Source: DASQZK01 sp963771005
Lineage (GTDB): Bacteria; Bacteroidota; Bacteroidia; Bacteroidales; GCA-2748055
Length of the DNA: 64,000 bases
Direction: 5' to 3'
NCBI GenBank assembly: GCA_963771005.1
Contig: CAVYRO010000006.1
Span: 186,001 to 250,000 of the forward strand
The translations under genes were made by a program, and so were the position numbers. Below are positions 53,777 to 63,132 of this stretch, one piece after another (positions within the stretch are counted from its first letter, which is position 1; the number at the start of each line of letters is the position of its first letter). The notes below the pieces were generated by a model. That model was not told where the DNA came from. It was given only the letters and a program-made list of their open reading frames with translations, and did no database searches.

Positions 53777-54151
53777 ATGCATGTCCTTTTTGTTATTTTT
53801 ATCGTGATTATTTGTATTCTGCTGATACTTATCGTATTGGTTCAGAATTCACAGGGCGGTGGACTTGCCTCGAATTTTGCTTCCTCCAACCAGTTTATGG
53901 GGGTGAGAAAGACGACCGATTTTCTTGAAAAAGCAACATGGATCCTTGCAGCAGGTCTGCTCGTATTCAGTCTTCTTGCAACCGTTACAATGCCCTCCAG
54001 CAAGGAAGTGGAAAAATCACGTGTCGAGGGGGAATTTAATTCATCCCTTCTCAACAATCCTTCCGACAATACGATCAGCCTGCCTGAATCGGCTCCGGAT
54101 AACAATCAGAATAATTCCGGCGGTGAACAGCAGGACCAGGGCCAAAAATAG
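53777..54151 (+). CDS. secG: Preprotein translocase subunit SecG
   Basis: This small SecYEG subunit has two transmembrane helices (about 1-20 and 52-72), joined by the SecG loop QNSQGGGLASNFASSNQFMGVRKTTDFLEKATW. The C-terminus is an unusual polar tail of about 50 residues rich in Ser, Asn, Asp and Gln, longer than E. coli SecG. At 124 residues it fits this phylum. It is followed by a strong terminator. Confidence 0.93.
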   Translation: MHVLFVIFIVIICILLILIVLVQNSQGGGLASNFASSNQFMGVRKTTDFLEKATWILAAGLLVFSLLATVTMPSSKEVEKSRVEGEFNSSLLNNPSDNTISLPESAPDNNQNNSGGEQQDQGQK

Positions 54152-54175
54152 GAACATTACACTAAAACTCTTGTC

Positions 54176-54213
54176 AGAGTGTCAGGATGTCAGTCACCTG
54201 ACACTCTTTTTTT
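54176..54213 (+). terminator. Rho-independent terminator after secG
   Basis: AGAGTGTCAGG (54176-54186) pairs perfectly with CCTGACACTCT (54197-54207), followed by a run of T. The loop is 10 bases. It separates the lptE-secG transcript from groESL. Confidence 0.88.
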
Positions 54214-54414
54214 ACCCCGGTCAAAAGTACTATTTTAACATTAATCTTCTCATTATCTGATCCTTATTTTTCAAACTCCACTAAAACAGTAATGGACTGC
54301 ATTGCTAAAATGTCCACTAATACCGCCTGCTGACAGGGAATGGAGCTTTGGCATAAAATATGAACAGAATGGGACGAATCGAAAATCAAGTCAAACTAAA
54401 AAAAATCTTATAAC

Positions 54415-54693
54415 ATGGCAGATGTTAAAGTTAAACCACTGGCCGATCGCGTTCTGATTGAGCCTATGGCAGCTGAAGAAAAGACCGCTAGCGGTATTAT
54501 TATCCCTGACACAGCAAAGGAAAAACCGCAGAAAGGTACTGTTGTTGCTACCGGACCGGGAACAGGTGATGAAAAAATGGAAGTGAAGACCGGTGACCTC
54601 GTACTTTTTGGTAAGTACGCCGGAACTGAAATCACCGTTGACGGTAAAGATTATTTGATCATGAAGCAGTCGGACATTCTCGCTGTAGTATGA
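54415..54693 (+). CDS. groS: Co-chaperonin GroES
   Basis: This is the 92-residue GroEL lid. It starts VKVKPLADRVLIEPMAAEEKT and has the mobile loop with TASGIIIPDTAKEKPQ, typical of GroES. It ends DYLIMKQSDILAVV. It is followed by groEL after 47 bases. The 200 bases before it contain no CIRCE inverted repeat and no clear sigma-32-like site. Confidence 0.96.
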   Translation: MADVKVKPLADRVLIEPMAAEEKTASGIIIPDTAKEKPQKGTVVATGPGTGDEKMEVKTGDLVLFGKYAGTEITVDGKDYLIMKQSDILAVV

Positions 54694-54740
54694 TGTCAGG
54701 TACTGATATAAAAGAGTAATTCATTAAAAAAAGATAAAAA

Positions 54741-56378
54741 ATGGCAAAAGAAATCAAATTTGATATCGAAGCACGTGATCATCTCAAACGTGGTATTGAT
54801 GCGCTGGCAAATGCAGTGAAAGTGACGCTCGGGCCTATGGGCAGGAACGTCGTCATCGAAAAAAAATTCGGTGCACCCCAGATAACCAAAGACGGTGTTA
54901 CCGTGGCCAAGGAAATTGAACTCTCCAACCATTTCGAAAATGTGGGAGCCCAGATGGTAAAGGAAGTTGCCTCCAAAACAAATGACGATGCAGGCGATGG
55001 TACCACCACCGCCACCGTACTGGCCCAGTCGATCGTTGAGGTCGGACTGAAAAACGTTACTGCAGGCGCAAACCCGATGGATCTTAAAAGAGGGATCGAC
55101 AAAGCCGTTCTCAAAGTTGTGGAGAACCTGAAACAACAGTCACACGAAATCGGTGACGATAACAAAAAAATCGAACAGGTGGCTTCAATTTCTGCCAACA
55201 ACGATAATGCAATCGGCGCTCTCATTGCCGAAGCGATGTCAAAAGTCAAAAGAGAAGGTGTCATTACTGTTGAAGAAGCCAAAACCTCAGATACTACCGT
55301 TGAAGTGGTTGAAGGAATGCAGTTTGACCGCGGTTACATTTCTCCCTACTTCGTGACGGATACGGAAAAAATGGAAGCTGTCCTGGAAAATCCTTTCATC
55401 CTCATCCACGACAAAAAGATCTCCACCATGAAAGATCTGCTTCCCATCCTGGAGACCACGGCTCAGACCGGACGGCCCCTCCTGATCATCTCTGAAGATG
55501 TTGACGGGGAAGCCCTTGCTACCCTGATCGTAAATAAACTCAGAGGCTCACTGAAAATCGCTGCTGTAAAAGCTCCGGGGTTCGGTGACAGGAGAAAGGA
55601 AATGCTCGAAGATATCGCCATCCTGACCGGCGGCACGGTTATTTCCGAAGATAAAGGTCTGAAACTTGAAAACACCCAGCTTAACGACCTTGGTAATTCC
55701 GAAAAAGTGACCATCGACAAGGAAAATACAACCATCGTGAACGGCGCCGGTGAAAAAGCAAATATCGATTCACGGGTTAACCAGATCAAGAGGCAGATTG
55801 ATAACACCACTTCAGATTATGACAAGGAAAAACTCCAGGAAAGGCTTGCCAAGCTTGCCGGCGGAGTTGCCGTACTCTATGTGGGAGCAGCTTCTGAAGT
55901 CGAAATGAAAGAGAAAAAAGCCCGAGTTGAAGACGCACTCAGTGCAACGCGAGCAGCAGTTGAAGAGGGGATTATCCCCGGAGGCGGTGTGGCTTACATC
56001 CGTGCCATTGATGCCCTTAAAAACCTTAAGGGTGACAATACCGATGAAAATACGGGTATTGCCATCATCAGGAGGGTTCTCGAAGAACCGCTTCGCCAGA
56101 TCGTTGAAAACGCCGGCCTCGAAGGTTCCGTCGTTGTTCAGAAGATCAGGGAAGGTAAAAATGATTTCGGGTACAACGCCAGGACCGAAACCTATGAGAA
56201 CCTTTATGAAGCAGGGGTTATCGATCCTACCAAGGTTGCCCGTATAGCTCTCGAAAATGCCGCATCTATTGCCGGTATGTTCCTGAGTACGGAATGCGTA
56301 CTGGTCGACGAACCCGAGAAAGAACATCCTATGCCGGGCGGCGGTCAGGGAATGGGCGGAATGGGCGGAATGATGTAA
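54741..56378 (+). CDS. groL: Chaperonin GroEL
   Basis: This is the 545-residue Hsp60 subunit. It has VTLGPMGRNVVIEKKFGAP and DAGDGTTTATVLAQ at the ATP site, and the C-terminal Gly-Met tail GGGQGMGGMGGMM that lines the cavity. Length and motifs are typical, and it appears to be fully functional. It lies 47 bases after groS and is followed by a terminator. Confidence 0.98.
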   Translation: MAKEIKFDIEARDHLKRGIDALANAVKVTLGPMGRNVVIEKKFGAPQITKDGVTVAKEIELSNHFENVGAQMVKEVASKTNDDAGDGTTTATVLAQSIVEVGLKNVTAGANPMDLKRGIDKAVLKVVENLKQQSHEIGDDNKKIEQVASISANNDNAIGALIAEAMSKVKREGVITVEEAKTSDTTVEVVEGMQFDRGYISPYFVTDTEKMEAVLENPFILIHDKKISTMKDLLPILETTAQTGRPLLIISEDVDGEALATLIVNKLRGSLKIAAVKAPGFGDRRKEMLEDIAILTGGTVISEDKGLKLENTQLNDLGNSEKVTIDKENTTIVNGAGEKANIDSRVNQIKRQIDNTTSDYDKEKLQERLAKLAGGVAVLYVGAASEVEMKEKKARVEDALSATRAAVEEGIIPGGGVAYIRAIDALKNLKGDNTDENTGIAIIRRVLEEPLRQIVENAGLEGSVVVQKIREGKNDFGYNARTETYENLYEAGVIDPTKVARIALENAASIAGMFLSTECVLVDEPEKEHPMPGGGQGMGGMGGMM

Positions 56379-56408
56379 TTCGTATCCATTAACTCAATAT
56401 ATATTCAC

Positions 56409-56444
56409 AAAAAAGCTGTTTGCCATTGGCAGACAGCTTTTTTT
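56409..56444. terminator. Rho-independent terminator after groEL
   Basis: AAAAAAGCTGTTTGCC (56409-56424) and GGCAGACAGCTTTTTTT (56428-56444) pair with one GU pair and a 3-base loop. T7 ends the plus-strand arm and A6 starts it, so it may work in both directions. Confidence 0.88.
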
Positions 56445-56556
56445 GTGGACAAAAACCTGAAAAATTTGGTGAAGTGGAAGAGGAAGAGGAACACGGATCT
56501 CGGAAGAATTTGTTGATTTGTTGATTTGTTGATTTGTTGAATGGGGTTGAAACCAT

Positions 56557-56610
56557 CTGTGATAATCTGTGAAATCTGTGGTGAAACTCCCCGAAGAATT
56601 TGGTGATTTG
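56557..56610 (+). repeat. Dispersed 54-base repeat, copy 2
   Basis: Inverted relative to the copy at 40476-40529, differing at one position by eye. Like that copy it sits next to TTGTTGAT-type tracts. Confidence 0.85.
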
Positions 56611-56770
56611 GTGAAGTGAGTTGAAACCAACTGAAACAACTAAACCCCCGATCACCCGTCAAAATCCGCGTTCCTCCTCATCCCCCGGTCCAACCCTCCC
56701 TACTAACGCTGACAGATCCGCTTCGTTCCTCAGCAGATGCTGTCAGGTTTGCCGCCCGCCTCTGATCTGT

Positions 56771-56800
56771 GTCCATCCGTGTCCATCCGTGTCCATCCGT
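56771..56800 (+). repeat. Three tandem 10-base units
   Basis: GTCCATCCGT occurs three times in a row. Confidence 0.9.
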
Positions 56801-56913
56801 GTTCTACATTTATCTTCCCTGAAACAACTTGAAACCTGAAACTCTTCCTTGCCAATCTCAAAAGAATTTACTAATTATGCTCCTTCTGACCGCCAACCTA
56901 TAACCACTAAACC

Positions 56914-58314
56914 ATGAACAACAACTCCGGGAAAGTTCCCTTCTTTGAAAAGGTGGGATATTCACTGGGTGATACTGCCTCCAATCTCTTCTGGCAGACC
57001 TTCTCCATGTTCCTCCTTTTTTTCTATACCGATATCTTTGGTATCTCTGCAGCTGCTGCCGGAACCATGTTCCTTATCACAAGAATATGGGATACGGTCA
57101 ATGATCCGCTGATGGGGATCATTGCCGACCGGACCAACACGAGATGGGGGAAATTCAGACCCTACCTTCTCTGGATGGCAGTACCTTTCGGGGTCATCGG
57201 GGTATTTACCTTTGTCACCCCCGACTTCGGAGAATCTGGTAAGATCATATATGCCTATGTCACCTATTCCTTGATGATGATGATCTACACCGGCATCAAC
57301 ATCCCCTATTCGGCACTGATGGGGGTCCTTACCCCAAATTCACTGGAAAGGACTTCCGTTTCTTCCTTCCGGTTTGTGGCTGCCTTTGCAGGCGGACTCA
57401 TCGTTCAGGGTACGGCCCTGAAACTGGTGAAAGTCACCGGGGGTGGAGACCCGGCTGCAGGATGGCAGTGGACCATGACCATTTTCGCCGTCCTGGCAGT
57501 TGCACTTTTCCTCACTACCTTTGCCACAACAAAGGAAAGAGTGCAGCCTTCCCGTGCACAGGTCACCTCGCTTACAAAGGATCTCCGGGACCTCCTGTCC
57601 AATATCCCCTGGCTCATGCTTTTCATCATCGGTATCTTCCTGCTTACCTTTGTCTCGATACGGAACGGTTCCATCATTTACTATTTTAAATATTTCGTAG
57701 GCGACCAGTCCTTCCGGCTTTTCGGGAAGACTTTCAATTATGACAGGGATGTTCTGGCATCGGCATTCATGGTCGCAGGCTCGCTTGCAAATATTGCCGG
57801 TGTACTCTCAACCCGGTATATCTCCGGACTCTTTGGGAAAAAGAAGGCTTTCATCATTCTCATGATGCTCACCACTGTTCTTACCGCAGCTTTTTATCTT
57901 TTCGGGAACGATGACATCATCCCCATGTTCATCATACAGGTACTTATAAGCCTGATCATGGGACCTCTGTCGCCAATGATCTGGGCCATGTATACAGATA
58001 CGGCCGACTATTCCGAATGGATGAACGGTCGCCGGGCCACCGGGCTTGTGATGTCGGCCTCGACAATGGCCCAGAAATTCGGTTGGACCATCGGGGGCGC
58101 CCTCGCCGGATGGCTGCTCGCCAGCTTTGGTTTTAAAGCCAACCAGGTCCAGTCGGCCGAGACCCTTCACGGGATAAGACTCCTCATCAGTATCATTCCC
58201 GCCGTCTGTGCACTCATCGGGGCCGCAGCCATGTTCTTCTACAGGCTCGACGATGCAACACTGAAACAGATAGAGACCGACCTCCGGGAAAGAAAAACTG
58301 CCAGTGACATATAA
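56914..58314 (+). CDS. GPH-family sugar:cation symporter
   Basis: This is an MFS/GPH (glycoside-pentoside-hexuronide) transporter of 466 residues with about twelve transmembrane helices. GDTASNLFWQTFSMFLLFFYTDIFG-type opening, RIWDTVNDPLMGIIADRT with Asp-rich loops and RWGKFRPYLLW are family markers. MYTDTADYSEWMNGRRATGL is the second-half signature. It is followed 15 bases later by a GH94 phosphorylase gene. The likely role is to bring in the disaccharide that this enzyme splits. The sugar cannot be read from sequence. Confidence 0.92.
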   Translation: MNNNSGKVPFFEKVGYSLGDTASNLFWQTFSMFLLFFYTDIFGISAAAAGTMFLITRIWDTVNDPLMGIIADRTNTRWGKFRPYLLWMAVPFGVIGVFTFVTPDFGESGKIIYAYVTYSLMMMIYTGINIPYSALMGVLTPNSLERTSVSSFRFVAAFAGGLIVQGTALKLVKVTGGGDPAAGWQWTMTIFAVLAVALFLTTFATTKERVQPSRAQVTSLTKDLRDLLSNIPWLMLFIIGIFLLTFVSIRNGSIIYYFKYFVGDQSFRLFGKTFNYDRDVLASAFMVAGSLANIAGVLSTRYISGLFGKKKAFIILMMLTTVLTAAFYLFGNDDIIPMFIIQVLISLIMGPLSPMIWAMYTDTADYSEWMNGRRATGLVMSASTMAQKFGWTIGGALAGWLLASFGFKANQVQSAETLHGIRLLISIIPAVCALIGAAAMFFYRLDDATLKQIETDLRERKTASDI

Positions 58315-58329
58315 AAACGATTGTAACCC

Positions 58330-60723
58330 ATGAATTACGGATATTTTGACGATGAGCGCAAAGAATACGTCATAACCCGGCCCGACACACCGAGGTCGTG
58401 GTCCAATTACCTCGGTTCAACAAGATACGGGGCCATCATTACCAATAATGCGGGTGGGTACAGTTTTTTTCATTCCGCCGCCCAGGGCCGCTTTACCCGC
58501 CTCCGGTTCAATGCAGTCCCCATGGACCAGCCGGGAAGGTATATCTACCTACGCGACAGCGATACGGGGGATTTCTGGTCGGCCTCCTGGCAGCCTGTCG
58601 GAAAGCCCGCCGGTGTATATAAATCGGAATGCCGCCACGGTTCGGCCTATACGGTCATTTCCTCGTCTTTTTCGGGTATTGATACGGGTACGACGTATTT
58701 TGTACCCCTCGGGCGGGACTTCGAATGCTGGTGGGTAAGGGTTCGCAACACCGGAAATAAAAGCAGGCGGCTCCGTCTTTTCACTTATGTCGAATATGCC
58801 TGTAACTGGAATGCTGCCGACGACCTGATCAATCTCCAGTACACGCAGTATATCGCAAAAATGAGCATCGACGAAGGAATCATCGACCATGGCACAAATG
58901 TGCATATCCCTGCCATGCCTTCAAACTTCGAGGAAAAGGACCAGGGAAGGCACACCTTCCTGGCTATCGCCGGCGCAAAAGTGACGGGCTTTGACACAGA
59001 CCGGGAGATTTTCACGGGCCCTTACCGGACCTATGCAAATCCCCTTGTTGTGGAGAGAGGGGAATGCATGAATTCCCTGGCCGCCGGGGATAATCCCTGC
59101 GGCACTCTGCAAACCGATCTTGTACTTGAACCGGGCGAAGAAAAGGAATTCACCGTGATCATGGGAATAGGCTCTGCTTCCGTCGAAGGCCGCGAAGCCA
59201 TACGGGAATTTTCTGAACCGGGAAAGATAAGCGGGGAATTTGAAAAGCTTCGTAACCACTGGCATTCACGCATTGAGGGGATGAAGGTAAAGACCCCCGA
59301 TCCCCATTTCAACTCCATGATGAATATGTGGAGTCCTTTTAACTGCCTTATCACGTATGCATGGTCCAGGGCCGCCAGCCTTGTATATGCAGGGGAACGC
59401 GACGGTCTCGGGTATCGTGATACCGTCCAGGACATGCTGGGCGTCCTCCATCTCATCCCCATTGAGGTCCGGGAAAGGCTGGAACTCATGCTTACCGGCC
59501 AGGTTTCCACCGGTGGAGCAATGCCTGTGGTAAAACCCTTTGCCCATACGCCCGGAAAAGAGAAAAAACCACGTGAGGAAGATTACCGTTCTGATGATTG
59601 CCTGTGGCTCTTCAATACCGTACCTTCCTATGTCAATGAGACCGGGGATACCGGTTTTTATGATAAGATCCTTCCCTACGCCGATGAAGGAGAAGATACC
59701 GTTCTCGCCCACCTTCGCAGGGCGCTTGAATTCAACCTCAACCGCTCCGGTGCAAACGGGCTGCCCTGTGGTCTCAAGGCCGACTGGAACGACTGTCTTG
59801 AACTCGGCCACAATGGCGAGACTGTGTTCGTCGCTTTCCAGCTCCGGTATGGTCTGAAGACGTATGCAGAGATCTGCTTAATGCTGGACCTGGAGAGAGA
59901 AATCGATTGGGCAAAAGAAAAACTGGAGATCCTGGATGAAGACATAGATAAAAGGGCCTGGGACGGCAAGTGGTACAAAAGGGCCTTCCGGTATGACGGG
60001 CTTGCTTTTGGTTCATCTGAAAACGAGGAGGGGAAGATTTTCCTGAACCCCCAATCCTGGTCCGTATTCAGCGGGCATGCAAGCATGGAAAAGGGCGAAA
60101 TGGCTATGAAGGCTGCGAAGGAAAACCTGGCAACGAGCTACGGGCTGATGATCTGCGCGCCGCCTTACGAAAAAACAGATTATACGGTGATCCGTGCCAC
60201 CCTGATGAATAAAGGGATGAAAGAGAATGCAGGAATTTTCAATCATACCCAGGGATGGGCGGTAATCGCAGAAACCATGCTGGGTCATGGAAAACAGGCC
60301 TGGGAATATTTTACAGCATACCTCCCGGCGGCCTACAATGACCGGGCGGAAATACGGGAAAGTGAACCCTATGTATATACACAGTCCACCCACAGCAGGT
60401 ACAGTCCGCGCTACGGCGCTTCACGCCTGCCCTGGCTCAGCGGAACAGCCACATGGGCATACTACACGGCCTCACAATATATTCTCGGTATCAGACCTCA
60501 GCATGACGGGATACTTATAGATCCGTGCATTCCACCGGAATGGAAGGAATTTGAGGTGAACCGGAAACTCCGCGAAAAATATTTCCGGATCCGTGTTCAC
60601 AATCCCGGGGGAGCGGAGAAAGGTGTGAAAAAGATCCGGCTGAACGGGAAGGAAATGGAAGGCAATTTCATCCCGGAAAGCGAAACGGGAACTTCCAATA
60701 CTGTCGAAGTGTTCATGTCTTAA
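58330..60723 (+). CDS. GH94 disaccharide phosphorylase
   Basis: This family splits beta-linked glucose- or N-acetylglucosamine-containing disaccharides with phosphate, giving the sugar 1-phosphate and saving ATP. The 797 residues start MNYGYFDDERKEYVITRPDT, close to chitobiose and cellobiose phosphorylase openings. The catalytic Asp lies in ADWNDC at Asp 488. NHTQGWAVIAE and the late PRYGASRLPWLSGTATW line the active site. No signal peptide is present, so it acts in the cytosol. The transporter gene sits 15 bases upstream. Cellobiose, chitobiose or another sugar is possible; the Cys after WND may help tell them apart but was not tested. Confidence 0.9.
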   Translation: MNYGYFDDERKEYVITRPDTPRSWSNYLGSTRYGAIITNNAGGYSFFHSAAQGRFTRLRFNAVPMDQPGRYIYLRDSDTGDFWSASWQPVGKPAGVYKSECRHGSAYTVISSSFSGIDTGTTYFVPLGRDFECWWVRVRNTGNKSRRLRLFTYVEYACNWNAADDLINLQYTQYIAKMSIDEGIIDHGTNVHIPAMPSNFEEKDQGRHTFLAIAGAKVTGFDTDREIFTGPYRTYANPLVVERGECMNSLAAGDNPCGTLQTDLVLEPGEEKEFTVIMGIGSASVEGREAIREFSEPGKISGEFEKLRNHWHSRIEGMKVKTPDPHFNSMMNMWSPFNCLITYAWSRAASLVYAGERDGLGYRDTVQDMLGVLHLIPIEVRERLELMLTGQVSTGGAMPVVKPFAHTPGKEKKPREEDYRSDDCLWLFNTVPSYVNETGDTGFYDKILPYADEGEDTVLAHLRRALEFNLNRSGANGLPCGLKADWNDCLELGHNGETVFVAFQLRYGLKTYAEICLMLDLEREIDWAKEKLEILDEDIDKRAWDGKWYKRAFRYDGLAFGSSENEEGKIFLNPQSWSVFSGHASMEKGEMAMKAAKENLATSYGLMICAPPYEKTDYTVIRATLMNKGMKENAGIFNHTQGWAVIAETMLGHGKQAWEYFTAYLPAAYNDRAEIRESEPYVYTQSTHSRYSPRYGASRLPWLSGTATWAYYTASQYILGIRPQHDGILIDPCIPPEWKEFEVNRKLREKYFRIRVHNPGGAEKGVKKIRLNGKEMEGNFIPESETGTSNTVEVFMS

Positions 60724-60729
60724 AAAGTC

Positions 60730-61218
60730 ATGAACCCCAAAGCCCAAATCGCAGAATTTCTAAATAATAATAAAATCGGATTCAGGTATATCCCACTGGC
60801 CGGTCAGTCATTCCCGCCGGACATGGAATTCTGGACTGAAAATAACCTGAGAAGGTGTAAGAATTTGTTTTTCAGGGACAATCATGGCAAAAACCATATA
60901 TTTGTGGTTCTTGATTTTGACCGGGAACTGGATCTCGGCATCCTTAAAAATCTCACCGGGCATCAGACGCTGAGTTTTGCCTCCCCCGCAAGACTGAAAA
61001 AATACCTTAGCCAGGAACCGGGACAGGTATCGGTTCTGGGACTCATGTACGATATTGACAGAAGGATCAAAGTTTACCTCGACCGGGACCTGGAGACGGA
61101 TTCCCTGCTCGGCTTCCTTCCCGGCGAAAAAACCGGCTTCCTCGCCCTTTCCTTCGCAGAACTGAAACGCTTCCTGGAAATTACCGGGCATGAATACCGG
61201 GTCGAAAAATTATATTGA
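60730..61218 (+). CDS. Prolyl-tRNA deacylase-like (YbaK/PrdX-type) protein
   Basis: This 162-residue YbaK-fold protein belongs to the PrdX/ProX-type editing domains, which hydrolyse mischarged Ala-tRNA(Pro). CKNLFFRDNHGKNHIFVV and SPARLKKYLSQEPGQVSVLGLMYD are the matching segments. The gene starts 6 bases after the GH94 gene, and its end overlaps an open frame leading into lepA. Specificity is taken from the family alone. Confidence 0.88.
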   Translation: MNPKAQIAEFLNNNKIGFRYIPLAGQSFPPDMEFWTENNLRRCKNLFFRDNHGKNHIFVVLDFDRELDLGILKNLTGHQTLSFASPARLKKYLSQEPGQVSVLGLMYDIDRRIKVYLDRDLETDSLLGFLPGEKTGFLALSFAELKRFLEITGHEYRVEKLY

Positions 61219-61279
61219 AAGCCTCACCCGGAAGTTATGAACATCCTGCCGTCAAACCGGGCCTTCACTCTTTTTTGTA

Positions 61280-61287
61280 TATATTTG
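61280..61287 (+). promoter_or_regulatory. Predicted lepA -7 box
   Basis: TATATTTG is an exact TAnnTTTG match, 20 bases before the lepA ATG at 61308. It helps decide the start, since the frame runs upstream. Confidence 0.5.
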
Positions 61288-61307
61288 TACTCAATTTTAA
61301 AAAGTGT

Positions 61308-63095
61308 ATGGATCATATCAGGAATTTTTGCATTATCGCCCATATCGACCACGGTAAAAGCACGCTGGCCGACAGACTTTTGCAAAAAACGGGGACAGTT
61401 GCAGACCGGGATTTCAAAGACCAGGTGCTCGACAACATGGACCTGGAGAGAGAGCGGGGGATCACTATAAAAAGTCATGCCATCCAGATGTTGTATGAGT
61501 TTGAAGGGAAGAAATACACGCTGAATCTTATTGACACACCCGGGCATGTGGATTTTTCATATGAAGTTTCGCGATCCATCGCGGCCTGTGAAGGCGCCCT
61601 GCTGATCGTAGATGCCTCGCAGGGAATACAGGCACAGACAATCTCCAATCTTTACCAGGCCATCGATCATAACCTGGAGATCATCCCGGTACTGAACAAA
61701 ATGGATATGGACAGCGCCATGCCGGAGGAGGTGAAAGACCAGATCGTGGATCTTACGGGGTGTGAGCGTGACGATATAATCGAGGCCAGCGGGAAAACAG
61801 GACTTGGGGTCGAAGAAATCCTGAAGGCCATCATTCTCAGGATCCCGCATCCCAAAGGGGATCCCGAGGCTCCCCTGCAGGCTTTGATCTTCGATTCCGT
61901 ATTTAATTCCTTCCGCGGGATTTTTGCCTATTTCCGGATCTTCAACGGAACCATACATCAGGGAGACCCGGTTAAATTCTATGCTACGAAAAAAGAATAC
62001 AATGCCGACGAGATCGGTATCCTGGGATTAGGCCCGGTGCCCCGCAAGGAGTTGAAAGCCGGCGACGTAGGGTATATCATTTCCGGTATCAAGGCATCCC
62101 GTGAAGTAAAAGTCGGCGATACCATCACTCATACCGAACGACCCTGCCAAAAGCCCATTTCCGGTTTCGAAGATGTGAAGCCGATGGTTTATGCCGGGAT
62201 CTACCCCATTGATGCCGACGATTATGAAGATCTCAGGGCTTCCATTGAAAAGCTCCAGCTCAACGATGCCTCCCTGACCTTCATCCCGGAATCATCGGCA
62301 GCTCTTGGTTTTGGTTTCCGCTGCGGATTCCTCGGCATGCTCCATATGGAGATCATCCAGGAACGCCTCGATCGCGAATTCGATATGAGCGTCATTACTA
62401 CGGTCCCTAACGTCTCCTATAAGGTATACACTACGAAAAAGGGAATCGTGGATGTCCATAATCCGTCGGGACTCCCGGATGCAACTGTTATCGATCACAT
62501 CGAAGAACCATACATCTCGGCCCAGATCATATCACAGGCCGATTACGTCGGCCCCATCATCAAACTCTGTCTCGATAAACGGGGTACCCTCAAAAACCAG
62601 GTCTACATCACCTCAAACCGTGTCGAGCTTTCCTTTGAAGTACCGCTCGCCGAGATCGTATTTGATTTTTATGATAAACTTAAGAGTATCTCCAAAGGAT
62701 ATGCCTCCTTTGATTATTATACCTCAGGCTATAAAGTGGCCAATCTCGTAAGATTGGACATCCTGCTGAACGGTGAAATGGTGGATGCCCTTTCAACCCT
62801 TATCCACCGTGACAATGCCTACGACTTTGGCCGGCGTATCTGTTCCAAGCTCCGGGAACTTATTCCCCGCCAGCAGTTCGATATAGCTATCCAGGCAGCC
62901 ATCGGAGCCAAGATCATTGCGCGCGAAACCGTAAAAGCCGTCAGGAAGGATGTAACTGCAAAATGTTATGGCGGCGATATTACCCGGAAACGGAAGCTCC
63001 TCGAAAAGCAGAAGAAAGGAAAAAAACGGATGCGTCAGATAGGGAATGTGGAAGTGCCGCAATCGGCGTTCCTGGCCGTTTTGAAATTGGATTAA
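61308..63095 (+). CDS. lepA: Elongation factor 4 (LepA)
   Basis: This ribosome-dependent GTPase can back-translocate the ribosome. The ATG at 61308 gives 595 residues, the usual length (E. coli 599). G1 AHIDHGKST lies at 11-19, G3 DTPGHVDF and G4 NKMD follow. The C-terminal LepA-specific domain ends KRMRQIGNVEVPQSAFLAVLKL. The longer frame from 61215 adds 31 residues across a promoter-like box and was rejected. It is followed by a lipoprotein gene after 37 bases. Confidence 0.97.
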   Translation: MDHIRNFCIIAHIDHGKSTLADRLLQKTGTVADRDFKDQVLDNMDLERERGITIKSHAIQMLYEFEGKKYTLNLIDTPGHVDFSYEVSRSIAACEGALLIVDASQGIQAQTISNLYQAIDHNLEIIPVLNKMDMDSAMPEEVKDQIVDLTGCERDDIIEASGKTGLGVEEILKAIILRIPHPKGDPEAPLQALIFDSVFNSFRGIFAYFRIFNGTIHQGDPVKFYATKKEYNADEIGILGLGPVPRKELKAGDVGYIISGIKASREVKVGDTITHTERPCQKPISGFEDVKPMVYAGIYPIDADDYEDLRASIEKLQLNDASLTFIPESSAALGFGFRCGFLGMLHMEIIQERLDREFDMSVITTVPNVSYKVYTTKKGIVDVHNPSGLPDATVIDHIEEPYISAQIISQADYVGPIIKLCLDKRGTLKNQVYITSNRVELSFEVPLAEIVFDFYDKLKSISKGYASFDYYTSGYKVANLVRLDILLNGEMVDALSTLIHRDNAYDFGRRICSKLRELIPRQQFDIAIQAAIGAKIIARETVKAVRKDVTAKCYGGDITRKRKLLEKQKKGKKRMRQIGNVEVPQSAFLAVLKLD

Positions 63096-63132
63096 AGGTC
63101 TTTTTTATCTAATTTGGTCAATAATACCTTTT

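Larger units (their letters stand above)
56445..56913. other. Gene-free interval with repeats
   Basis: It contains four TTGTTGAT-type units (near 56510-56540), the second copy of the 54-base repeat (56557-56610), and three consecutive GTCCATCCGT units at 56771-56800. The open frames on both strands are made of these repeats. No promoter was recognised before the symporter gene. Confidence 0.75.

Noticed and set aside
54214..54414. CIRCE or sigma-32-type heat-shock element before groES
   Set aside because: No TTAGCACTC-N9-GAGTGCTAA and no matching -35/-10 pattern could be found.
56389..56662. Overlapping minus-strand frames after groEL
   Set aside because: The translations are low-complexity products of the TTGTTGAT and 54-base repeats.
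61215..61307. Longer start for lepA
   Set aside because: The extra 31 codons cross a -7-like box and have no LepA homology; the ATG at 61308 gives the usual length.
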